Below are positions 35,880 to 44,769 of a stretch of 48,977 bases of DNA, one piece after another (the first letter of the stretch is position 1; each line of letters begins with the position of its first letter). The DNA is from Tetragenococcus solitarius NBRC 100494 (lineage in GTDB: Bacteria; Bacillota; Bacilli; Lactobacillales; Enterococcaceae). The stretch spans positions 1 to 48,977 of the forward strand of contig NZ_BCPY01000016.1 in assembly GCF_001544195.1 (NCBI RefSeq), given 5' to 3'. A program made the position numbers and the translations under genes. Below the pieces are notes generated by a model. It was not told the origin of the DNA and ran no database searches. It saw only the letters and a list, made by a program, of their open reading frames with translations.

Positions 35880-36596
35880 ATGATTTACGCAGGAATATTA
35901 GCAGGTGGTTCAGGTTCTAGGATGGGAAATGTACCTTTACCAAAACAGTTTTTAAATTTAGATGGGAAACCAATACTTATACATACTGTTGAAAAATTCC
36001 TTTTAAATAATGACTTCGAAAATATTATAATAGCTACTCCCAAGGAATGGCTATCTCATACAGAGAACATTATAGGTAATTATGATATTTATGATGAGCG
36101 GCTAAAAATTATTGAAGGCGGCAGCGATAGAAACGAAACGATCATGTGTATCATAAATTTTATTAATAAAGAAAAAAATATTACTGATGAAGATGTCATA
36201 GTGACACACGATGCAGTTCGTCCTTTTCTCACACATAGAATTATAGAAGAAAACATTAATATGGTCTTAAAATACGGGGCAGTGGATACAGTGATAGAAG
36301 CTACTGACACAATTGTGGCCTCCCAAGATCATGATTTTATATCATCTATACCTGTCCGAAACGAAATGTATCAGGGACAAACACCACAATCGTTTAACAT
36401 CAAATTATTAAAACACAATTATGAAAATTTATCGGAAACAAACAAAAGAATACTAACTGATGCTTGTAAAATTTTAGCTGTCTCTGGTGAAAAAATTAAA
36501 TTAGTTCATGGAGAACTGTTTAATATTAAAATTACAACTCCTTATGATTTGAAAGTCGCTAATTCAATTATACAAGGAGGAATAGCTAGTGATTAA
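35880..36596 (+). CDS. tarI: Ribitol-5-phosphate cytidylyltransferase
   Basis: A 238-residue nucleotidyltransferase that makes CDP-ribitol from CTP and D-ribitol 5-phosphate. It has the IspD/TarI signature [10 protein letters not shown] near residue 7 and the TarI-specific [31 protein letters not shown] and [14 protein letters not shown]. These segments match staphylococcal TarI more closely than IspD, and tarJ follows directly, which settles the function. The start is ATG behind GAAGGAGAG; its end overlaps tarJ by 8 nt. CDP-ribitol is the donor for ribitol-phosphate wall teichoic acid (or a related capsule). Confidence 0.96.
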   Translation: MIYAGILAGGSGSRMGNVPLPKQFLNLDGKPILIHTVEKFLLNNDFENIIIATPKEWLSHTENIIGNYDIYDERLKIIEGGSDRNETIMCIINFINKEKNITDEDVIVTHDAVRPFLTHRIIEENINMVLKYGAVDTVIEATDTIVASQDHDFISSIPVRNEMYQGQTPQSFNIKLLKHNYENLSETNKRILTDACKILAVSGEKIKLVHGELFNIKITTPYDLKVANSIIQGGIASD

Positions 36597-37614
36597 CCAA
36601 GTATACCAATTAGTTTCTCCAAGACAATTTGAAGTTACTTATAATAATGAAGATATAAATGCTGATCAAGTCATTATAAGGCCGTTATATCTTTCGATCT
36701 GTGCAGCTGATCAACGATATTATACCGGAAGCAGAGGGGAACAAGCATTACGTAAAAAACTTCCTATGTCACTTATTCATGAAGGCGTCGGTGAAGTTGT
36801 ATATGACAGTAAAAAAGAATTTAAAATAGGAACTAAAGTAATTATGGTACCGAATACTCCTGTTGAAGAGGATAAAGTAATTGCTGAAAACTACTTGTCT
36901 AGCAGTAAATTTCGTTCTAGTGGTTATGATGGTTTTATGCAAGACTACGTTTTTATGCGACGAGATCGTGTTGTGGAAGTTCCTGACGATATCGACCTTA
37001 GTAACATATCTTTTTCTGAACTAGTTTCTGTAAGCTGGCATGCAATCCAACGTTTGGAAAGAAAGTCTAACAGCTATAAAAGATCTTTTGGAATATGGGG
37101 AGATGGCAATTTAGGATACATCACTGCTGTCTTGGTCAATAAACTATATCCTGACTCTAAGATCTATGTTTTTGGGAAAACAGATTATAAGTTAAGTCAT
37201 TTTTCCTTTGTAAACAAAGTTTTTCACATTGACGACATTCCGGAGAATATAACATTTGACCACGCGTTTGAATGTGTTGGTGGCAATGGAAGCGAAGCAG
37301 CAATTAATCAAATTATAGATCATATTTCTCCGGAAGGTAGTATCGATCTACTTGGAGTAAGCGAATATCCGGTGCAAATTAATACAAGGTTAGTCCTAGA
37401 AAAGGGGATTACTTTGATTGGAAGTAGCCGCAGCGGCGCTAAAGATATCCAGGGAGTCGTTGCACTTTATCAAAAATATCCGGATGTTGTAGAAAAATTA
37501 TCCTTATTGAAAGGTAACGAATATGAAATTCGTTCTATAAATGATATAACAAACGCTTTCGAATCTGATTTGTCTACTTCATGGGGGAAAACGGTTATAA
37601 AATGGACTTTATAA
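36589..37614 (+). CDS. tarJ: Ribulose-5-phosphate reductase (TarJ)
   Basis: A 341-residue zinc-type medium-chain dehydrogenase that reduces D-ribulose 5-phosphate to D-ribitol 5-phosphate with NADPH, feeding TarI. The signature segments [16 protein letters not shown] (zinc-site cysteine), [12 protein letters not shown] (nucleotide site) and SSRSGAKD match TarJ of Staphylococcus and Bacillus W23 well. It starts with GTG inside the 3' end of tarI, with AAGGAGG there, so translation is coupled; TarI and TarJ act as a complex. tarL follows 34 nt later in the same operon. Confidence 0.96.
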   Translation: MINQVYQLVSPRQFEVTYNNEDINADQVIIRPLYLSICAADQRYYTGSRGEQALRKKLPMSLIHEGVGEVVYDSKKEFKIGTKVIMVPNTPVEEDKVIAENYLSSSKFRSSGYDGFMQDYVFMRRDRVVEVPDDIDLSNISFSELVSVSWHAIQRLERKSNSYKRSFGIWGDGNLGYITAVLVNKLYPDSKIYVFGKTDYKLSHFSFVNKVFHIDDIPENITFDHAFECVGGNGSEAAINQIIDHISPEGSIDLLGVSEYPVQINTRLVLEKGITLIGSSRSGAKDIQGVVALYQKYPDVVEKLSLLKGNEYEIRSINDITNAFESDLSTSWGKTVIKWTL

Positions 37615-37648
37615 ATACTATGAAACGAAGAAAGGAAGCAAAGTAGTT

Positions 37649-39382
37649 TTGGTTAGTAGTAAGATTGTAATCGATGAGATTTACTGGGAAAGGGTTCAAT
37701 TATTTATAAGTGGACACGCCGAAAACTTGGATATTTCTCAAAGTTATTTCGTTTTGAGAAATTTGGTAGAAACAAAAATGTTGACTGCAAATGAAGTAAG
37801 AGTTAGAGGAAATGAATTTCTATGTCGTTTCGATGTAGCTATTTTGGACAATGGTTATTATTTACCTTCAGGTCAATATTTATTAGTAAACAAACAAGAG
37901 TTGGATTACATTGCTCAGATTAACCCCAAGTTTCTTGATAGTCATCTATATGAACTTACTGATGAAGAATGGGAAAAATATGAGGCAAAAGAAACTAAGA
38001 ATGGTAGAAACAATTATTTGTTAGATCGTTACACAGAAGTTTTCCGGCAAGGGGGAAATTCTAAAAAGAGGAAGTATACTGTTAAACCCAGGATTTCTGA
38101 AGAAGTTAATGAATTTGTTTTAGATGTCAAATTTGACGGTGTTAACAAACCACGAAAAAGTGTATTTAGCAAAAGAATTAAGTCTATCAAAAAAAAGTAC
38201 AACAAAATTTCCTTTAAAATACGGAACTTCTTCTTTCATTCTATCTTTAAAACCGCAAGATTGTTACATAGAAAAAAAGGGAATACAGTGTTATTTACTT
38301 CTGATTCAAGAGAAAGCATGTCCGGAAATTTTGAATTTGTTTATAATGAGATGTTGCGACAAGGTTTGGATAAAGAATATAAGATACATCAGATTTTTAA
38401 GCCCAATATTACTGAAAGACGAGGATTGATTGACAAATTTCGTTTTCCTTATTTATTAGGCAAGTCTGATTATATATTTGTGGATGATTTCCATCCTTTG
38501 ATTTATAAGCTGAATTTTAAAAGTATGCAAGAGATTATTCAAGTATGGCATGCAGTAGGAGCCTTTAAAACAGTGGGGTTTAGTCGGGCAGGAAAAAGAG
38601 GAGGCCCATTATTCGATTCAAAAAATCATCGGAATTATACAAAAGCCTATGTCTCTTCTGAAACAGATGTTCCTTTTTATGCAGAGGCATTTGGTATTAA
38701 AGAAGAATATGTAAAACCTACCGGTGTACCTAGAACGGATATATTGTTTGATAAAGAATATGAAAAAAACGTTGTTGCACAATTAAAAGCGGAGCTTCCA
38801 TTTATTAATGGGAAAAAGGTCATACTATTTGCTCCAACATTTCGCGGCAATGGACATCGGACAGCTCATTATCCATTTTTTAAAATTGATTTTGAAAGGT
38901 TCGCTCGGTATTGTGAGGCGAACAACGCTATTGTTCTTTTTAAAATGCATCCATTTGTAAAAAATGAGTTGAATATACCAAAAAAATATGAGAACTGTTT
39001 CTTTGATATCTCTAGTGCTAGAGAAGTAAACGATATTTTGTTTATTACCGATATATTGATTAGTGATTACTCCTCATTAATTTATGAATTTGCTGTTTTT
39101 CAAAGACCTATGTTGTTTTATGCTTTCGACTTGGAAGATTATATCACTTCTAGAGATTTCTATGAACCTTATGAAACCTTTGTACCTGGAAAAATCGTAG
39201 AAACTTTTGATGAATTGATCACTGCTTTATATCAAGAAGATTTTGAACAAGAGAAAGTTCCTAAATTCTTAAATAAGCATTTTAAGTATCAGGATGGCAA
39301 ATCAAGCGAGAGATTAGTTGATAATCTTTTCTCGGATCAACCACAAGAAAAAAACGAACAAGTAGGAGAGACATATGGGTAA
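37649..39382 (+). CDS. tarL: Teichoic acid ribitol-phosphate polymerase (TarL/TarK type)
   Basis: A 577-residue CDP-polyol phosphotransferase. Residues 1-~190 form the accessory domain typical of TarL/TarK (IYWERVQLFISGHAENLD, VAILDNGYYLPSGQYLLV). The GT-B-like catalytic domain follows, with His301 in QVWHAVGAFKTVG, His434 in KMHPF and DYSS at 473-476, the family's catalytic and CDP-binding residues. It adds ribitol phosphate from CDP-ribitol to the primed linkage unit at the inner membrane face. The start is a TTG 10 nt after AAAGGAAG; no better start exists. The last 8 nt overlap pyruvyltransferase 1. Ribitol rather than glycerol is inferred from adjacent tarIJ. Confidence 0.9.
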   Translation: MVSSKIVIDEIYWERVQLFISGHAENLDISQSYFVLRNLVETKMLTANEVRVRGNEFLCRFDVAILDNGYYLPSGQYLLVNKQELDYIAQINPKFLDSHLYELTDEEWEKYEAKETKNGRNNYLLDRYTEVFRQGGNSKKRKYTVKPRISEEVNEFVLDVKFDGVNKPRKSVFSKRIKSIKKKYNKISFKIRNFFFHSIFKTARLLHRKKGNTVLFTSDSRESMSGNFEFVYNEMLRQGLDKEYKIHQIFKPNITERRGLIDKFRFPYLLGKSDYIFVDDFHPLIYKLNFKSMQEIIQVWHAVGAFKTVGFSRAGKRGGPLFDSKNHRNYTKAYVSSETDVPFYAEAFGIKEEYVKPTGVPRTDILFDKEYEKNVVAQLKAELPFINGKKVILFAPTFRGNGHRTAHYPFFKIDFERFARYCEANNAIVLFKMHPFVKNELNIPKKYENCFFDISSAREVNDILFITDILISDYSSLIYEFAVFQRPMLFYAFDLEDYITSRDFYEPYETFVPGKIVETFDELITALYQEDFEQEKVPKFLNKHFKYQDGKSSERLVDNLFSDQPQEKNEQVGETYG

Positions 39383-40772
39383 AAGATATTTAATACGTTC
39401 AGGTATAGCGCCAACGGATGTTAAAACGCCTGAGGATATGGTAGTAAATCCAAGGATTGGCGGTAATGTAGGTAACTTAATTTATGCTTTTTCAGTTTAT
39501 CGTAATTTAACAACTGAAAATGTAGAAATTATTCCTGATAACTATAGAATTAACGAAGAAGATGCAACTGAAATCAATGAAAAATATGATGCTTATATTA
39601 TTCCTTTAGCAGATGCCTTTAGGGAGGCATTTGTAAAACAACTTAAAAGCTACACTAAGTTATTTAAGAAGCTGAACATTCCTGTTATTGTGATAGGAGT
39701 AGGCTTGAGAGCTCCTTTTGAACCAAATTTAGAAGAGGGGTTTTCTTTTGATAAGGAAGTAAAAGAATTTGTAAAGGCAGTGCTAGAGCATTCTTCGATG
39801 ATTGGTGTTCGTGGACAAATTACTGCTGACTATTTAACTTCTTTAGGTTTTAAAGAAGGAAGAGATCATATGGTTATTGGTTGTCCTTCTATGTATAGTT
39901 TCGGCCCAGCGCTAAATATTCGAGATACCACTATCACAAAAGATTCGTTAATTGTTCTTAATGGATCGAAGTTGTCTCCAGATAATGTACTGAAGTTTAC
40001 TGAAGGAATATCAATGGAGTATCCTAATTATTACTTTATACCTCAGTGGCAAAAAGAATTAAAAATGACTTATTTAGGAAATGAAAAACTAAAGAAAGAT
40101 ACAGAATATTATCCTGTAGATATTACACACAAGTTTTATGAAGAAGACAGAGTGCGATTTCCTATTAATGCGAAATCTTGGATTGATTTTCTAAAGACAG
40201 CTGATTTAGCCGTAGGTTCTCGTTTACATGGAAACATAACAGCCACAATTGCTGGTACTCCTAGCTTGCTTATCCCTAAAGATGCGCGAATGCGTGAATT
40301 AACAGATTACCATCATTTAACTCATATTTGGGCTGATGAAATTACGGAAGAAACAACTTTAGCTGCATTAATTGAAAAGGTTGATTTTCATTCACCAGAA
40401 AAAAGGCAAAAAGTTAACTTTGATAATTTTATTCAATTTTTAGAGCTAAACGGACTTGATCATATTTATCGTCATGAAACAGAGGCACCATTAGACAAAA
40501 AACTTGAAAAAGCGCAACTTCCTAGTTTAGTAAAACCAATCAATCAATTAGAGCCAGAGCAATTAGCTGGCAGACTAGAAAGTTATGAAAAAAGGAGAAA
40601 TAAAGAGTTAAAAGGAATTAAAGAGGAGAACAAGAAGTATAAAACAAAAGATCGGAAGAATAAGAAAAAAATAAGAGATTTAGAAAAGAAAAATAAACAT
40701 TGTAAAAATGTATTGGACAGAAAAGAAATTAAGATAGTACGTAAATTAGGCGACTTTTTGCGCAAAAATTGA
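39375..40772 (+). CDS. Polysaccharide pyruvyl transferase family protein, copy 1
   Basis: A 465-residue protein of the CsaB/WcaK family, whose members add pyruvate from phosphoenolpyruvate to sugars as ketals. It shows IGGNVGNLIYAFSVYRNL at ~28-46, IGVRGQITADYLTSLGF mid-protein, and the family core RLHGNITATIAGTPS with His285. From ~400 the tail is a Lys/Glu-rich coiled coil (SYEKRRNKELKGIKEENKKY), possibly for membrane or partner binding. The ATG overlaps the end of tarL by 8 nt, so the two are translationally coupled and should act on the same polymer. The acceptor is unknown; pyruvylation of a teichoic acid or envelope glycan is the inference. Confidence 0.85.
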   Translation: MGKRYLIRSGIAPTDVKTPEDMVVNPRIGGNVGNLIYAFSVYRNLTTENVEIIPDNYRINEEDATEINEKYDAYIIPLADAFREAFVKQLKSYTKLFKKLNIPVIVIGVGLRAPFEPNLEEGFSFDKEVKEFVKAVLEHSSMIGVRGQITADYLTSLGFKEGRDHMVIGCPSMYSFGPALNIRDTTITKDSLIVLNGSKLSPDNVLKFTEGISMEYPNYYFIPQWQKELKMTYLGNEKLKKDTEYYPVDITHKFYEEDRVRFPINAKSWIDFLKTADLAVGSRLHGNITATIAGTPSLLIPKDARMRELTDYHHLTHIWADEITEETTLAALIEKVDFHSPEKRQKVNFDNFIQFLELNGLDHIYRHETEAPLDKKLEKAQLPSLVKPINQLEPEQLAGRLESYEKRRNKELKGIKEENKKYKTKDRKNKKKIRDLEKKNKHCKNVLDRKEIKIVRKLGDFLRKN

Positions 40773-40787
40773 AAATAAATAATAAAA

Positions 40788-40842
40788 TAAGGGATAAGAT
40801 TAATTATACTAAGTTATATAATTAATTTTATCTCTTGTTTTT
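40788..40842 (+). terminator. Terminator of the tarIJL-pyruvyltransferase 1 operon
   Basis: AAGGGATAAGATTAATTATA pairs with TATAATTAATTTTATCTCTT with wobble pairs and is followed by GTTTTTT. The stem is about 20 bp. Confidence 0.82.
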
Positions 40843-41135
40843 TACAAATTTACATTATCCATTATTTTGTATGATTGGATATGAAAAAGTACATCTATAC
40901 TCAGAAGAAACTTACATAAGAATACAATTGGTCTATATATGTTCTTGCGACAAAAAAATGATATATCGCTTTAAAAAAATAAACGAAATAGAAAATTCCA
41001 TAATTGGTCTATATACCTAAAAAAATTTAAGGAATTCAAACTTTTTTTAACTAAAAGACTTGTATGTTTAAGTTATACGTGTTATGTATATAGTATAGTA
41101 ACGATTTCATAAGTATTTATTAGGGGGTACATTCA
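40843..41135. other. AT-rich gap with a repeated 14-mer and a probable promoter
   Basis: No credible gene. AATTGGTCTATATA occurs twice, at 40926-40939 and 41002-41015, 76 bp apart. Near 41060 a TTGTAT, 17 bp, TATGTA pair could be the promoter of the small gene at 41136. The 61-codon open frame here has no ribosome binding site. Confidence 0.5.
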
Positions 41136-41363
41136 ATGAACATTATAGAAAACATCCAAATCGGAGAACGTTATAAGGTACAACCGAGCCATTTTCATCG
41201 TCCATTTATTGGTATTGTAAAAAAAGTGGAGGATACGGACATTACTTTTGAAGTGGAAAATTTTGAATTTGTCGATCAAGAGAAAATAAACGATGATCGT
41301 TTAATTACTGTAGATATTGCAGATGTGAAATATCCGATGAATCAAAATTACTTTTTTAGTTAA
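41136..41363 (+). CDS. Small acidic protein, unknown
   Basis: A 75-residue soluble protein starting at an ATG 8 nt after AGGGGG. It is rich in Glu, Asp, Ile and Val, with alternating strands (YKVQPSHFHRPFIGIVKKVE, TDITFEVENFEF); the pattern suggests a small beta-barrel of SH3/KOW or DUF2187 type, but I do not recognise a family with certainty. It has its own strong terminator, so it is a single-gene unit dropped between two halves of the tar locus. Function unknown. Confidence 0.7.
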   Translation: MNIIENIQIGERYKVQPSHFHRPFIGIVKKVEDTDITFEVENFEFVDQEKINDDRLITVDIADVKYPMNQNYFFS

Positions 41364-41398
41364 AGAATAGTAAAATAAGTCTAATAAAGCTATTAAAA

Positions 41399-41441
41399 AT
41401 ACTGTTGAGACAGAGATCGACTGTCACAACAGTATTTTTTT
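41399..41441 (+). terminator. Nested-stem terminator after the small protein gene
   Basis: ATACTGTTG (41399-41407) pairs with CAACAGTAT, and inside it GACAG pairs with CTGTC around AGATCGA. A run of seven T follows. It is one of the strongest terminators in the window. Confidence 0.93.
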
Positions 41442-41586
41442 ATTGAAAGATCAGGATAAATTTTTCTATATTCAATCGTTATTTAAAATAAAAATTTATC
41501 CCTATAGTTTATTGAATAACAAAGACAGTTTTCTTTTTTTATTGTTTTCAGTTAAAATAGTAAAGAATGATTCAGGAGGCGAGGTT

Positions 41587-42741
41587 GTGAGTAATCCACT
41601 TGTTTTGGCCAGCAAAGAATTATATCTCTGGCTTGTTCATTTAGTCAGTAAAAATACTACTAAAAAGAATGATAAAATCGTTTTTTTGCTGAGTTTTCCT
41701 ACAACTAGCCAAATGGCTTTGCAACTGTTGTATAAAACTTTTCCGGATAAACTTGTTATTTGCTATACTAAAAATAGTAAAGACTTAGCGACTTATTATG
41801 AGCAAAAAGGTTGTTCTACTTATTGTATGGATGGCTTTTCTATATTGTTAAAGCATATTGTACCTGTAGTAACAGGAAGTCAGATAGTTTTTTGCGACAA
41901 CTATTTTGCATTTTTAGCTGGAGTCAGGTTTAGTTCTCATACTAAGGTAGTACAGCTTTGGCACGCAAATGGCGCGATTAAATCTTTCGGGCTTGCTGCA
42001 GAATATACGAAGAAAGTCTCACAAAAGGACCGAAAAAGATATCGTGAAGTTTATGAAAAGTTTACACACTATGTAGTAAGCTCAGAAAAGATGTCACAGA
42101 CGTTTGCTAAAAACTATCAACAGACCTTTCAAGAACTGCCCTTTGGTTATTTACCCACGGATCTTTTTTTTGACCAGCAATGGTTAAGTAGAGCTAAGAA
42201 GCTTTTCAAAGATTATTTTCCGACGAATAAAAAAGTGGCTTTATATGTTCCGACTTATCGAGAAAATGACTCAGAAGTCCCATTAAATTTTAACAATCTA
42301 AAGCGTCAGTTGGGAAATAATTGGGTAATTATGGTAAAACCACATCCTCATGATACAATGCTCTATCAACAAATAAAGTCAGAAAAAGAGGTCATTTCCG
42401 ACTTTAAAGAAATGGATTTAACTCAACTACTACCCTCGGTGGATTGCTTGATTACAGACTATTCTTCTGTTGTTTTTGAGTATTCTTTAGCCAACCCTAA
42501 TGGGAAAATGGTTTTCTTTTGTTATGACTATGATGAATATAATAAAGAAGTGGGGATTGAAGAAGATTTTGAAAAATGGGCTCCAGGACAGATTGTAACA
42601 AACGAAGAAGAACTGATTACTGCAATCAAGAAAGAATCGAATCAAACTTTCGATTCTTTTAACCAGATGTGGAATGAGTACGCTCAAGGAAATGCATGTG
42701 AACAACTCGTAAAGTGGGTGAAAAAAGTATATGACAACTGA
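41587..42741 (+). CDS. tarB: Teichoic acid glycerophosphate primase (TarB/TagB)
   Basis: I start it at the GTG at 41587, 7 nt after AGGAGG (384 residues); the frame is open further upstream, but that part overlaps promoter-like AT sequence. The CDP-glycerol phosphotransferase domain shows His126 in VQLWHANGAIKSFGL, a KPHPHD histidine and DYSSVVFEY, the pattern and length of TagB/TarB. TarB adds the first glycerol phosphate to ManNAc-GlcNAc-PP-undecaprenol. It is followed by tarA with an 11-nt overlap and begins the second tar operon. The exact member of the family is inferred from tarA adjacency and the size. Confidence 0.88.
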   Translation: MSNPLVLASKELYLWLVHLVSKNTTKKNDKIVFLLSFPTTSQMALQLLYKTFPDKLVICYTKNSKDLATYYEQKGCSTYCMDGFSILLKHIVPVVTGSQIVFCDNYFAFLAGVRFSSHTKVVQLWHANGAIKSFGLAAEYTKKVSQKDRKRYREVYEKFTHYVVSSEKMSQTFAKNYQQTFQELPFGYLPTDLFFDQQWLSRAKKLFKDYFPTNKKVALYVPTYRENDSEVPLNFNNLKRQLGNNWVIMVKPHPHDTMLYQQIKSEKEVISDFKEMDLTQLLPSVDCLITDYSSVVFEYSLANPNGKMVFFCYDYDEYNKEVGIEEDFEKWAPGQIVTNEEELITAIKKESNQTFDSFNQMWNEYAQGNACEQLVKWVKKVYDN

Positions 42742-43480
42742 AGAAATTATGGGTGTTCCTGTCGATGTACTCACTTATGATGATATAGTCAATGACTTGC
42801 CAAATTATTTAAACAATAATGGCAAGAAAATGAGTGCGATTAGCGTGAACCCACAAATTATTGTCGAAGGACAAAAATATCCGGAAATCTATCCATTTAT
42901 TAAAAGAAGTACACATCGGATTCCTGATGGGATTGGCATTGTCCTGGTTTCAAAGTTAATAGGTGGACAAATTAAAGAACGTGTGGCAGGTATTGAGTTG
43001 ATGTACCGCTTCTTAGAATATGCAAATAAAGAGAAAAAAAGTATTTTTTTGTATGGTGCAAAACCAGCGGTAGTTGATGATGCAGCATTACAGATAAAAA
43101 AGAACTACCCGGATTTAAAATTGAGTGGTAAAATTGATGGGTATACGAATTTAACGGAAGAAGAAATTATTCAAAAAATTAATCTTGCTTGTCCGGACTT
43201 TTTATTTGTAGCATTAGGCTTCCCTAAGCAAGAAGAGTGGTTAGCAAGAAATATTCCTCGATTAGACGTTTCAGTCTTTCAAGATGTGGGAGGAAGTTTT
43301 GATGTACTAAGTGGGCATGTCAAGCGTGCACCGCAATTTTTTATTAATGTACACTTGGAATGGTTGTATCGTTCGTTATCTGATCCTAAAAGATTTAAAC
43401 GAATTTTGCAACTTCCTTTGTTTGTAATTAAAAGTTTATGTTGGAAGGTTTGCATAAAAGATGATAAAAAGAATTCTTAG
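42731..43480 (+). CDS. tarA: N-acetylmannosaminyltransferase TarA (WecG/TagA/CpsF family)
   Basis: A 249-residue GT26 enzyme that transfers ManNAc from UDP-ManNAc to GlcNAc-PP-undecaprenol, the committed step of wall teichoic acid linkage-unit synthesis. It has the family's SVNPQIIVEGQKYPE (substrate pocket), the catalytic aspartate in RIPDGIGIVLVSK, and GYTNLTEEEIIQKIN with FVALGFPKQEEWL. The C-terminal basic helices are the membrane-associating appendage. The ATG lies in the end of tarB (11-nt overlap), and its own end overlaps tarF by 20 nt, so the three genes are tightly coupled. Confidence 0.95.
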   Translation: MTTEEIMGVPVDVLTYDDIVNDLPNYLNNNGKKMSAISVNPQIIVEGQKYPEIYPFIKRSTHRIPDGIGIVLVSKLIGGQIKERVAGIELMYRFLEYANKEKKSIFLYGAKPAVVDDAALQIKKNYPDLKLSGKIDGYTNLTEEEIIQKINLACPDFLFVALGFPKQEEWLARNIPRLDVSVFQDVGGSFDVLSGHVKRAPQFFINVHLEWLYRSLSDPKRFKRILQLPLFVIKSLCWKVCIKDDKKNS

Positions 43481-44648
43481 TAAAATATATAAAATTATTT
43501 TTAATATTACGGCTACTATTTTCCCTATTCAAGAGGGACTTGTATTATTTGAATCTTTTAATGGGAAACTCCCTTCGGACAATCCATATGCGATTTATCA
43601 GGAATTAGTCAAACAGACAGATAACAAACATTTATACTGGGGGATAAAAAAGGTATATATCAAGGAAGCAAGAGCACAATTTCCTGATTTAAATCTTGTT
43701 CCTCGTTTTTCTATTAAATGGTTGTGGTTAACTACTAGGGCTAATTTTTGGGTGTTTAATTCCCGCATGCCTAATTGGCTAAAGAAAAACAAAAATACAA
43801 GCTATATTCAAACTTGGCATGGTACGCCCTTAAAGAAATTAGGCGCTGATATACAAGAAGTGGCAATGCCTGGGACTGACACGGAAAAGTATAGAAATAA
43901 TTTTATCTTTGAAGCGAGCCGTTGGGATTATCTCATTGCTCCTAACCAATACTCTGAAGATATTTTCAAACGTGCGTTTCAGTTTAAAAATACATTTTTA
44001 GAAATTGGGTATCCGCGTAATGATGAGTTAGTTAACAATAAAAGCAACCGAGAATTAAAAGACGAATTGAAAGAAAAAATTGTCGGTAAAAAGAGTGGAC
44101 GAGTTATACTATATGCACCAACTTGGCGCGATGATTACTTTATTAAAAAAGGAAGCTATAAATTTTTCATGCCTTTTGATTTAAAAAAAATTGTTACTTG
44201 TTTAGATAAAGAAGACACCTTTATTATCCGTCCACACTACTTGGTTGGCGATTCTATTAATATAAAGGGTTATGAAAATCAGGTGAAAGTATGTGTAGAT
44301 GAAAATATTAATGAGCTTTATTTGATAAGTGATTTATTAATTACAGATTACTCTTCTGTGATGTTTGATTATGCAATATTACAGCGCCCAATGTTATTTT
44401 ACCCTTATGATATGGTTCATTATAAAGAAAAATTGCGAGGCTTTTATTTGGATTATAACGAAGTCCCAGGACCGATTGCCGAGAGCGAAGAAAAATTATA
44501 TGAATTTATTGATGAATTTGTTCAAAGAGGCAAGTTTTTACAATATTCAGAAAAAGAGCAAGTGTTTGGACAAACATTCTGTAGTTGGGAAGATGGGAAA
44601 GCTTCGTTAAAAGTTAGCCAAATATTGTTGGAGAAACTACATAACTGA
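43461..44648 (+). CDS. tarF: Teichoic acid glycerophosphate transferase (TarF-like)
   Basis: A 395-residue CDP-glycerol phosphotransferase. The N-terminus has a basic amphipathic stretch, then LVLFESFNGKLPSDNPYAIY; the catalytic core carries His120 in QTWHGTPLKKLG, RPHYLVGD and DYSSVMFDYAIL. This combination and the size resemble staphylococcal TarF, which adds one or a few glycerol phosphates to the TarB product before TarL starts ribitol polymerisation. The ATG lies within tarA, with GGAAGG upstream. A polyglycerol polymerase role (TagF) cannot be excluded, but the short N-terminal part favours a primase. Confidence 0.85.
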   Translation: MIKRILSKIYKIIFNITATIFPIQEGLVLFESFNGKLPSDNPYAIYQELVKQTDNKHLYWGIKKVYIKEARAQFPDLNLVPRFSIKWLWLTTRANFWVFNSRMPNWLKKNKNTSYIQTWHGTPLKKLGADIQEVAMPGTDTEKYRNNFIFEASRWDYLIAPNQYSEDIFKRAFQFKNTFLEIGYPRNDELVNNKSNRELKDELKEKIVGKKSGRVILYAPTWRDDYFIKKGSYKFFMPFDLKKIVTCLDKEDTFIIRPHYLVGDSINIKGYENQVKVCVDENINELYLISDLLITDYSSVMFDYAILQRPMLFYPYDMVHYKEKLRGFYLDYNEVPGPIAESEEKLYEFIDEFVQRGKFLQYSEKEQVFGQTFCSWEDGKASLKVSQILLEKLHN

Positions 44649-44769
44649 GAAATTATTTAAAATAGAAAAGTTTGTTGTTATTCCGAGCGTTAGAATTTAG
44701 TGGTACAATTGTAAGTAACTTTGTATATAAATATTTTTTAAATATAAGATGTGTGGGAGAAATTAAATC

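Noticed and set aside
40835-41020. 61-codon open frame after pyruvyltransferase 1
   Set aside because: It starts inside the terminator, lacks a ribosome binding site and has no protein-like composition.
41443-41586. Longer tarB start adding 48 residues
   Set aside because: No ribosome binding site upstream, while the GTG at 41587 has an ideal AGGAGG and gives the normal TagB length.
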